From assembly GCA_900544905.1 (NCBI GenBank), contig UQXF01000017.1:1-39956 (forward strand): a DNA stretch of 39,956 nt, in the 5' to 3' direction. Below the pieces are notes generated by a model. That model saw only the letters and a list, made by a program, of their open reading frames with translations, did not search any database and had not been told where the DNA came from. The stretch is from an uncultured Clostridium sp. Lineage in GTDB: Bacteria > Bacillota > Clostridia > Lachnospirales > Lachnospiraceae. Positions 17,382-23,844 of this stretch are shown here, one piece after another. The position numbers and the translations under genes are program-made. The stretch's first letter is position 1; each line of letters starts with the position of its first letter.

Positions 17382-18581
17382 TTATCTTCTGAGCAGCATA
17401 GCGGTTCCAACCCCGCCTGCCGCCGCCACCGCCGCAACACCATACCGGTGCCGCTCCTGCCCCGGCATATCCAGCTTTTTTAATGCCTCCAGTAAATGCA
17501 GGGTAATAATTCCTCCGGAGGCTCCGTAAGGATGCCCATAGGCCAAAGCGCCTCCAAATATATTAAGGCGTTCTCCTGTCTGTCCAAACCGTTCTTCCAT
17601 GAGATAATCAATTACCGCAAATGCCTCGTTACACTCCCAGGCTGTAATCCGGTCTGCTGTCAGGCAGCTGCGCCGCAACAGCTTATCAATCGCCGGTATT
17701 ATGCTCTCCGGACTGCGTTCCGGTATTCCTCCCGCAGATACCACATCCTCCACCACTGCTGCGGTTTCCAGACCGTGGGCTCTTGCATAATCCAGAGAAC
17801 ACAGCACCACAAAGGCCGCCCCGTCATGGGTTAAACAGGCTGTTCCAGCCGTCACATACCTTCCTCCCGGAACCAGCGCCGGAAGCCGTTCCAGCAGCCG
17901 CAGGGATATGCCCGGACGGATTCCTTCATCACACGAAGAACAGGGAGCTGCAATCACATTTTGCAGTTCCCCGTTTTCCGCAGCCTCAGCCGCTCTTCTA
18001 TGACTGGTAATCACATACTGATTCAGCCTTTGTATGTCCATATTCCAAAGCTCTGCCACATTTTCTGCGCCCTGCAGCATAGCAAGCTCATCCGGTCTGC
18101 CCGGTGCAAACTTTGCCACATGATACACATTTTCACTGTGGACATCTCCGGCAGATAAACCATATTTATCCCCGGTCTGGTTTTCCACATAATCCGGATG
18201 ATTCCGGTTCCGCATCCGCACCGGCTTCGTGGAACAGCTTTCCATGCCTCCTGCAATGACAACATCCGCCAGCCCGCTTTCAATCTTTGCCGCACCTATG
18301 GCTATCGCCTCTAAGCCTGAACCGCACTGCACATCCACGGTAAGAGCAGGAATCTCCTCTGGCAGCCCTGCCTCTAACATGGCTAATCTTGCCGGATTTC
18401 CTCCGGCGGCTACGCTGTTGCCTGCTATTATCCAGTCAATGTCCCGGAGCGGAAGCTGGTATCTGTCAATTACCTGCCGCAAAACAGACGCTCCCAACTG
18501 CTCCGCACTGGTATGCTTATACATTCCATTTTCTATGCCGATATAACTTCTCAAACCACCGATAATGCCTACTTTGTCCAT
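17382..18581 (-). CDS. thiolase-superfamily protein (YhfS-like) lacking the C-terminal catalytic Cys
   Basis: 399 aa. The thiolase fold is clear. The nucleophile Cys is present in VQCGSGLEAIAIG (about 87). The NEAFA motif is in ECNEAFAVIDY, and the catalytic His is in GGALAYGHPYGASGG. The usual final motif C-I-G-G-G-x-G reads A-A-A-G-G-V-G, so the acid/base Cys of the thiolase mechanism is replaced by Ala. The protein may still form an acyl-enzyme but is unlikely to be an ordinary acetyl-CoA acetyltransferase. The start at 18581 follows AGGAG; an in-frame ATG 54 bp upstream lacks a site. It belongs to the BirA-controlled operon. Confidence 0.86.
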   Translation of the reverse strand: MDKVGIIGGLRSYIGIENGMYKHTSAEQLGASVLRQVIDRYQLPLRDIDWIIAGNSVAAGGNPARLAMLEAGLPEEIPALTVDVQCGSGLEAIAIGAAKIESGLADVVIAGGMESCSTKPVRMRNRNHPDYVENQTGDKYGLSAGDVHSENVYHVAKFAPGRPDELAMLQGAENVAELWNMDIQRLNQYVITSHRRAAEAAENGELQNVIAAPCSSCDEGIRPGISLRLLERLPALVPGGRYVTAGTACLTHDGAAFVVLCSLDYARAHGLETAAVVEDVVSAGGIPERSPESIIPAIDKLLRRSCLTADRITAWECNEAFAVIDYLMEERFGQTGERLNIFGGALAYGHPYGASGGIITLHLLEALKKLDMPGQERHRYGVAAVAAAGGVGTAMLLRR

Positions 18582-18638
18582 ATGAATCTCCTGTTTTCCA
18601 ATTGCACCTGTGCCACAAAACGGAGATTCCCGCATTTC

Positions 18639-19223
18639 TCAGTCCGCTGTCTTAGGCGCTCTTCCCATACTTCCCTCAATCGCATAGAAAGCGCTCTGAA
18701 CCGGCTTCGCAAGGAGTACCGCCGCAATACATTTTACGATATCCAATGGGATAAATGGTAAAAATCCTGCCATAAATGCAGCCTTCCAGGTCATACCGGC
18801 AGCCACCTTCATCCAGATAAAACCAATACCGTCAATAACCGGAATTCCAATTAAAATTGTGACAAGTGCATATCTGATAATATTATACTTTGTTCCTCTT
18901 AATCTGGCAATCAAAACCACCGCCAGCATAAATGCTGCAAAATATCCCCCTGCCGGGCCAAACATCTTACCGGGTCCTGCCGCACCACCGTAAACCGGCG
19001 CTCCCACTACTCCCAGCAGCCAGTAGCACAGCATTGTAACAAACGCCTCTCCCGGCGATAAAACCAGTGCCACCAGATTCACTGCCAGCGTCTGTCCGGT
19101 AATTGCCGCCTCGGAAAAGGGAAGTGGAATCCTCAGATAAGAGGCTGCACTGACAAAGGCTGTCATCAATGCAATTTTAGTAATCTGTGTAGTGGATAGC
19201 TTCATTTTTTTCTTCTCATTCAT
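18639..19223 (-). CDS. bioY: BioY, biotin transporter substrate-binding component
   Basis: 194 aa, usual length. An S component of ECF-type vitamin uptake with six hydrophobic segments. Typical BioY features are ITGQTLAVNLVALVLSPGEA, the GPGKMFGPAGGYFAAF loop and the C-terminal PFIPLDIVKCIAAVLLAKPV. The start at 19223 follows GAGGAG with 7-nt spacing and was preferred to an ATG 15 bp upstream. It begins 21 bp after the MaoC-like gene. No ECF A or T component is in the window. Biotin import fits the BirA operator upstream of the operon. Confidence 0.95.
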   Translation of the reverse strand: MNEKKKMKLSTTQITKIALMTAFVSAASYLRIPLPFSEAAITGQTLAVNLVALVLSPGEAFVTMLCYWLLGVVGAPVYGGAAGPGKMFGPAGGYFAAFMLAVVLIARLRGTKYNIIRYALVTILIGIPVIDGIGFIWMKVAAGMTWKAAFMAGFLPFIPLDIVKCIAAVLLAKPVQSAFYAIEGSMGRAPKTAD

Positions 19224-19244
19224 AATTTTTCTCCTCACTATGTA

Positions 19245-19766
19245 TTATAATTTTGCATAACAGATTTTCCGGTTCACCGACAGAATACGGATGCCTGACC
19301 AATCTTTTTCCACAACAAATGAAGTCCCTACCAAAAGGGGCTCCACAAAACGTATCTTCTGTACAGGCACTTCCTGCTGTAATAAGAAATCCACCAGCAT
19401 CAGCCCCGGAACCACAGCCGCCTTTCCCCTGTGGATTGGATTTGTGTCCTGCACAGCCAGAAGATATCTGTCCACCTGCTCCTGTGTAAACAAGCATGCC
19501 CCATCTTCCTTCTCCGGCTCCCCGGCCTGCACCTTGAAGCCAGCCGGTGGTTTTACCATGGTCACTTCCAGTCTGCCTGTTATCTCCTGGTCTGCGCCAT
19601 ATCCCGTCACATCCATAACCACATAATTTTTTCTTTTCACCCGGATTCTGTTTGCAGTTTTTACAATTTTACCGGATAGCTCTAAGGCTGCCCTGCCTAT
19701 TACATATCCGTCGTACTCACCGCCATTGTAAACAGACAGCCCGGCTGCAAGCTTTAAAAAATCCAT
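19245..19766 (-). CDS. MaoC-like hot-dog enoyl hydratase/dehydratase
   Basis: 173 aa. The C-terminal half carries the hydratase-2 motif: FTQEQVDRYL, then DTNPIH with the catalytic Asp and His, then VVPGLMLVDFLL. This is the pattern of (R)-specific enoyl-CoA hydratases and FAS II-type 3-hydroxyacyl dehydratases. The N-terminal half looks like a second, degenerate hot-dog. It is the first gene after the BirA operator; with the downstream ligase and thiolase it gives part of a beta-oxidation-like or acyl-elongation-like set. No acyl-CoA dehydrogenase or 3-hydroxyacyl dehydrogenase is nearby. The substrate is unknown. Confidence 0.78.
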   Translation of the reverse strand: MDFLKLAAGLSVYNGGEYDGYVIGRAALELSGKIVKTANRIRVKRKNYVVMDVTGYGADQEITGRLEVTMVKPPAGFKVQAGEPEKEDGACLFTQEQVDRYLLAVQDTNPIHRGKAAVVPGLMLVDFLLQQEVPVQKIRFVEPLLVGTSFVVEKDWSGIRILSVNRKICYAKL

Positions 19767-19783
19767 TCTTCTGCGCCTTTCAA

Positions 19784-19815
19784 TTGTTAACCATATTTAT
19801 TTATTCGGGTTAACA
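19784..19815 (-). promoter_or_regulatory. BirA (biotin repressor) operator
   Basis: Inverted repeat TTGTTAACC - 15 bp - GGTTAACA, an almost exact match to the Firmicutes BirA operator (TTGTTAAC-N15-GTTAACAA). It lies in the first transcribed bases, about 20 bp before the ATG at 19766. Biotin-bound BirA should repress the MaoC-bioY-thiolase-ligase operon. Confidence 0.93.
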
Positions 19816-19825
19816 TTTCTTCGTT

Positions 19826-19854
19826 ATCATACACGCACACCTGCCATTTGTCAA
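19826..19854 (-). promoter_or_regulatory. sigma-A promoter of the biotin-controlled operon
   Basis: Minus strand: perfect -35 TTGACA (19854-19849), 17-bp spacer, -10 TATGAT (19831-19826). The predicted start near 19819 is just in front of the BirA operator. Confidence 0.85.
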
Positions 19855-19881
19855 CCCATTTATTGCTAAAAGTTATGTAAC

Positions 19882-19922
19882 GGAGCTGTTCCGGAAAACC
19901 AATTTTTTTCTGGAACAGCTCC
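19882..19922 (-). terminator. hairpin downstream of the 71-aa gene
   Basis: A perfect 11-bp stem GGAGCTGTTCC/GGAACAGCTCC lies 10 bp after the stop of the small gene, with an A/T-rich inner extension. There is no clear U tract on the minus-strand side, so it may be a weak terminator or a 3' protective structure. Confidence 0.5.
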
Positions 19923-19931
19923 TCTCCTGCA

Positions 19932-20147
19932 CTAGTCTTCCGGTTTACAGTTCTCCACAAAGCGCTCCATTTCTTCCCGGCAGGAAAAGTCATCCATATG
20001 CTCAATGACCTCCCGTGCATCAATGTCATCCTTGCTCTCTAACAGTTCTTCTACAAACTGCGCCTTACTGTTATGGGAAAAAGCCCAAAGGCTCCGGGCT
20101 GCCATTGCTATTGCAGGATTATAAAAATCGCCAGCTGTGTTGCCCAT
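19932..20147 (-). CDS. small protein of unknown function (71 aa)
   Basis: Not recognised. 71 aa, acidic, with no transmembrane segment and two Cys (about 57 and 68). The first part (FYNPAIAMAARSLWAFSHNSK) is likely helical, followed by a Glu/Asp-rich helical part ending FVENCKPED. The start at 20147 has an excellent AAGGAGG with 6-nt spacing; an in-frame ATG 36 bp upstream has none. It is flanked by hairpins on both sides, so it is probably a unit of its own between tRNA-Pro and the biotin operon. The good start signal is the main reason to believe it is translated. Confidence 0.7.
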   Translation of the reverse strand: MGNTAGDFYNPAIAMAARSLWAFSHNSKAQFVEELLESKDDIDAREVIEHMDDFSCREEMERFVENCKPED

Positions 20148-20183
20148 AAAATCCCTCCTTGTCTCATTCAGACAATTGTGCAA

Positions 20184-20211
20184 AAAAGTGCAATCCTATG
20201 ACTGCACTTTT
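20184..20211 (-). terminator. terminator-like hairpin in front of the 71-aa gene
   Basis: AAAAGTGCA and TGCACTTTT form a perfect 9-bp stem with a 10-nt loop, followed on the minus strand by a run of six U. It stands 37 bp before the small gene's ATG and no minus-strand gene ends nearby. It could be an attenuator in that gene's leader or a back-up terminator. Confidence 0.55.
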
Positions 20212-20274
20212 AGTATATGGAAATTATATAATTTTAAGCTGACAATATATTTCAAAAAAAATCAAAGTTTCCCC

Positions 20275-20303
20275 TTGCATTTCCCGCCATACAAGTTTAT
20301 AAT
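20275..20303 (+). promoter_or_regulatory. sigma-A promoter of tRNA-Pro
   Basis: -35 TTGCAT (20275-20280), 17-bp spacer, perfect -10 TATAAT (20298-20303), about 50 bp before the mature tRNA 5' end. Confidence 0.8.
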
Positions 20304-20357
20304 CAGTCAAGTAGGCTTTTGATTTGCGGATGGCAATATCTGTCTATACATATTTTA

Positions 20358-20431
20358 CGGGGCGTGGCTCAGTTTGGTAGAGCGCTTGGTTCGGGACTAA
20401 GAGGTCGCAGGTTCAAATCCTGTCGCCCCGA
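20358..20431 (+). tRNA. tRNA-Pro (CGG)
   Basis: 74 nt. The acceptor stem is CGGGGCG/CGCCCCG with discriminator A. The D arm is GCTC-loop-GAGC, the anticodon stem CTTGG/CTAAG with loop TTCGGGA (anticodon CGG at 20392-20394), and the T arm GCAGG-TTCAAAT-CCTGT. CCA is not encoded. It has its own promoter and terminator on the plus strand, against the direction of the surrounding genes. Confidence 0.96.
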
Positions 20432-20436
20432 TTTTA

Positions 20437-20470
20437 AAAAAACTGGCATTATCTATTATGCCAGTTTTTT
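20437..20470. terminator. bidirectional intrinsic terminator
   Basis: A perfect 13-bp stem AAAAAACTGGCAT/ATGCCAGTTTTTT with an 8-nt loop. It serves tRNA-Pro on the plus strand and the convergent LacI-sensor/GGDEF gene on the minus strand, with U tracts both ways. Confidence 0.92.
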
Positions 20471-20486
20471 TCATATTTATCATTTT

Positions 20487-22787
20487 TTATCCCGGGATTT
20501 CTCCCTTTGCCACAATTTTTACCCTTCTCTGTTTTTCCACATAAAGCTTTTCATCTGCCAGGGTAAGCGCTTCCTTCAAATCCAGCTGTTCTGCCGCCCT
20601 TAACACATAAGCCCCTGCTGAAACCGTAACATTATATGGTTTTTCGCTTTTCTCATTATACGCTGTAAACTTACCGTATATTGTCTCCAAAAGGCTTTTT
20701 CCCTCATCCTCCGCCTCATATTCTATGGCGCAGGCAAATTCATCTCCGCCAATTCTTCCAGTAATTCCTTTGTCTCCCATTGTGTCCACTAAAATGTCTC
20801 CAATGAGCTTCAGGGAAAAATCTCCCTCCTCATGTCCATACCGGTCATTGATTATCTTTAAATTGTTCATATCCACATAAGCCACCAGCACCGACTTGCC
20901 CAGCCTTCTGTTCTCCTCCACCAGCTTTCCCGCCGCATCATAAAATCCCCGGCGGTTATAGATTCCCGTCAGGCCATCCGACTTTGACAGATTATCCAGT
21001 GCAATATTGTTCTCTCTCAATGTGACAAGGCTTTCCTCTAATTGCTGCTGGATGCTCTCATTAATCTTTAACAGCTGAATCATTTTTACGGCTGAGCTCA
21101 TCTGGTTTACCAGAAACTCACCATTTCCAAACATTTTATCTGTCAAATCACATAACACAACTCCATAAAGGATTTCATTTGAAAACAAAGGCAGCATCAC
21201 CATTGAATACCGCTCCGGATTCAATTCACTGTTAGAATAAATATCGGAAATCCTCTTTTTTTGATGGATTGCAGGCACCGTCTGTACACTTCCGTTCTTT
21301 AGCACTGCCTTCAGATACAATTCCTCCGGCAGCTTAAATTCTTCTCTGTACAGATGCATGATTGGCTTTTCAAATACATACACATATGCATTCCTGACGT
21401 CCATCCAGCCCAGATTATCCAGAAGCATAGAATAGCTCTGGTCATTTCCTTTCTCAAACTGCAGGATATCCCTTACGAATAGTTTCATGGAGAAGCTTGT
21501 ATTTTCCTCAGCCTCACGCATGCTGCCAAACCGGTAATCCATTGCCCGGATAATTTTCTTATAAAAAAGAACAAAGTCTTCCTTCCATTCATAGCTGCTG
21601 CCTGACAATGCTTTTCCCGACTTCAGCGCATAATAGACCTGTTCAAAGTAAATCAACAGATTATCCATATCCGCATACTCCAATGGGTTGCATCTCAGAA
21701 AATTATCAAACAGCTCCTGTACATCCACCTCATATCCATCGGACAACCGGAACAGACCCTCCATCATCTCCCTAAAGGGCTGGCGGATTTTGGACACATC
21801 CCCGTCTGAGCCTTCATGCTTATACCGGTAAAATATATTGTCAAAATAATCATCTATATGATTCCTGTCTAACAGACTGTCTTCCTCTTTCCCCATATTC
21901 CCCGACAGGGTTCCAAAGGAATTTCTCTTAATAAACCTGGTAGGTAAAACCTCACTGGTTACGGCTTCTCCGCGAATCATGCGCATTACATTCTGAAATG
22001 CCCTTTCTCCCAGCTCCACCGGGTCTGCCCAGACAGAAGAAAGGGATGGCTTGGACTGCGCCCCTAAAATGATATTGTCATATCCAAAAACCATAATGTC
22101 CTTTCCCGGAACCAGATTGCGCCTCTTCATCTCATCATAAAGTCCTATGGCTGTGTCATCATTAACGCAGAAAACCGCTTCTATATCCGGATTATCATCC
22201 AGCAGCTTCCGGAATGCGCTGCCACTGAATCTCGACAGATTGCCCTCCACATAATTCTTATCCTCGAAGGGAATCCCATACTCTTCCAATATATTCTTAA
22301 ATGCCTGTTTTCTCTCATACGCATCTGTATTATCATCCGGTCCCCCTACCATGCCGAATTTCCGGCATTTCAGGTTCTTAATCAGATACTCCATACCCGC
22401 CCGGATACCCTTATGATTATCATAGTTAACGCTCACATAGCCATCTATTTTAGAAGCAACTAAAATACATGGAATCCCTTCATATTGCGACAGCATCTGT
22501 ATAATCCGCTCCTGCGTTGTGTAGCATCCGATACTGTCAGCAGACACAATCAGGGCATCTATATTTTCCTTTTTTGCATAGGAAAATATCGTATTATACT
22601 GGTATTCATACATAATCTCTCTGCGTTCCGTCAAATCCCTGTCCAGATATTTCCCCGGAAAAACCACCAGATTCACATCTGCTTCCTTCGCCGCATGCAT
22701 GACCCCTTTACAGACCGGCATCGTAAACTCATCCACAATACCGCTTGCCAGCAATCCAATTGTAAGTCTCTCTCTCTTTTTTCCCAT
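20487..22787 (-). CDS. soluble LacI-type sugar-sensor / GGDEF diguanylate cyclase
   Basis: 766 aa. Residues about 8-285 form a LacI/periplasmic-binding-protein type 1 sensor (LTIGLLASGIVDEF start, AVFCVNDDTAIGLYDEM and MVFGYDNI motifs). There is no helix-turn-helix in front of it and no signal peptide or membrane segment anywhere. A helical/GAF-like middle region (about 320-600) leads through a coiled segment into a C-terminal GGDEF domain (SDGLTGIYNRRGF start; GGDEF at 680-684 intact). The RxxD product-inhibition site is missing. The likely role is cytosolic synthesis of cyclic di-GMP in response to a sugar. It is 32 bp after the GH113 mannanase and likely co-transcribed, which suggests a manno-oligosaccharide ligand (inference). 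Confidence 0.88.
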   Translation of the reverse strand: MGKKRERLTIGLLASGIVDEFTMPVCKGVMHAAKEADVNLVVFPGKYLDRDLTERREIMYEYQYNTIFSYAKKENIDALIVSADSIGCYTTQERIIQMLSQYEGIPCILVASKIDGYVSVNYDNHKGIRAGMEYLIKNLKCRKFGMVGGPDDNTDAYERKQAFKNILEEYGIPFEDKNYVEGNLSRFSGSAFRKLLDDNPDIEAVFCVNDDTAIGLYDEMKRRNLVPGKDIMVFGYDNIILGAQSKPSLSSVWADPVELGERAFQNVMRMIRGEAVTSEVLPTRFIKRNSFGTLSGNMGKEEDSLLDRNHIDDYFDNIFYRYKHEGSDGDVSKIRQPFREMMEGLFRLSDGYEVDVQELFDNFLRCNPLEYADMDNLLIYFEQVYYALKSGKALSGSSYEWKEDFVLFYKKIIRAMDYRFGSMREAEENTSFSMKLFVRDILQFEKGNDQSYSMLLDNLGWMDVRNAYVYVFEKPIMHLYREEFKLPEELYLKAVLKNGSVQTVPAIHQKKRISDIYSNSELNPERYSMVMLPLFSNEILYGVVLCDLTDKMFGNGEFLVNQMSSAVKMIQLLKINESIQQQLEESLVTLRENNIALDNLSKSDGLTGIYNRRGFYDAAGKLVEENRRLGKSVLVAYVDMNNLKIINDRYGHEEGDFSLKLIGDILVDTMGDKGITGRIGGDEFACAIEYEAEDEGKSLLETIYGKFTAYNEKSEKPYNVTVSAGAYVLRAAEQLDLKEALTLADEKLYVEKQRRVKIVAKGEIPG

Positions 22788-22819
22788 ATTATTGCTCCCA
22801 GTCTTGAAACAATTTTGCC

Positions 22820-23746
22820 TTACAGCTTTGCGAAATGCTCCTTCACCACCTGTAACGCTTTCTTTCCATATATCTCGTAACCTTTTTTACTCATAGTATC
22901 TTTTCTATACAATATATCATCCCATGACCAAATTGCAAGACCCTGTATCCACGTATTTTTTTCAAGCTCCTTAAACATCGCCTCGAACCATTCCGCCTGA
23001 CCGGACTCATCCACATTGCCATCCATATTCCAGTCATTTGGCACATATTTGGAGCCCTCCACTGACATACATCCGGTCTCCGCAAAGAAAAATGGTTTAT
23101 GGAAGCTGTTTACCACCTTTTCAATGCGCCGCAGCTGGTTCTCCCAGTCGTCTACCGGATAATACCCGCTGGAGGATATGATATCCACACAATCCCACCA
23201 CTTTACATTATGCTCCTGGTATTTGTCTGTATTATAGGACACAAGACCATGATATACGGAGCGGATATCTGCAATGAGGCTTCTCCACTCCTGTTCCCTT
23301 CTCTCCGCCATCACCATTTCACAGCCGGCAATAAACATCTCACAATTCATCCTCTGGGCAATCCCGGCGTAATGGAGCTGGAAGGTTTTATATGCCTCAA
23401 ACCAGTTACACCACTTCGGCTCACAGGGAACATCCTCATCAAAAAAATTTATATGGGCACGCCATGTGCCATTTTTACAGTTCACGGTAGGCTTAATTCC
23501 CACATAAAGTCCCAGCTCCTTGGCATAAGAAATGATTTCGCAAAGCTCTTCATCATTACAGGTATCCTCTGACCGGAAATCAATCCGTTCCGACTGCGCC
23601 GTCTCCTGCAGGCCGGCTGGAGCAAAGATAACCGTATTGCACCCTGTTGACTCTTTCATCATTTTTAAGCTTTCATAACTGCTTTCCCTTGACAAAACAC
23701 CCCTTTTACAAAAGGGTGCAAAGGTAAAACCCTTGATATATTCCAT
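22820..23746 (-). CDS. GH113 beta-1,4-mannanase, intracellular
   Basis: 308 aa, no signal peptide. The start IKGFTFAPF, the FIAGCEMVMAE strand with the acid/base Glu, and the FFFAETGCMS strand with the nucleophile Glu fit the GH113 (beta/alpha)8 fold of clan GH-A. Family members cut manno-oligosaccharides. In Roseburia a GH113 enzyme trims imported oligomers inside the cell. The start at 23746 follows AGGAGG; an ATG 24 bp upstream lies before that site. It is downstream of the GH26 terminator and upstream of the LacI-sensor/GGDEF gene. Confidence 0.85.
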   Translation of the reverse strand: MEYIKGFTFAPFCKRGVLSRESSYESLKMMKESTGCNTVIFAPAGLQETAQSERIDFRSEDTCNDEELCEIISYAKELGLYVGIKPTVNCKNGTWRAHINFFDEDVPCEPKWCNWFEAYKTFQLHYAGIAQRMNCEMFIAGCEMVMAERREQEWRSLIADIRSVYHGLVSYNTDKYQEHNVKWWDCVDIISSSGYYPVDDWENQLRRIEKVVNSFHKPFFFAETGCMSVEGSKYVPNDWNMDGNVDESGQAEWFEAMFKELEKNTWIQGLAIWSWDDILYRKDTMSKKGYEIYGKKALQVVKEHFAKL

Positions 23747-23796
23747 AATAACCTGCCTCCTTTCAAGCATTAAGTAATGGGCAATTGCCTACGGAA

Positions 23797-23834
23797 AAAT
23801 CCCATACGGAATGATTTCACTCCGTATGGGGTTT
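23797..23834 (-). terminator. intrinsic terminator after the GH26 gene
   Basis: A 14-bp stem (AAACCCCATACGGA with its complement, one G-U pair in the minus-strand RNA) and a 10-nt loop, followed by a U5 run. It starts 11 bp past the GH26 stop. GH113 would then rely on read-through or an unseen promoter. Confidence 0.85.
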
Positions 23835-23844
23835 CCTGTGATAA

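Noticed and set aside
19787..20029. 80-codon minus-strand frame between the 71-aa gene and the MaoC gene
   Set aside because: It overlaps the 71-aa gene in another frame and spans a terminator-like hairpin, a consensus promoter and the BirA operator.
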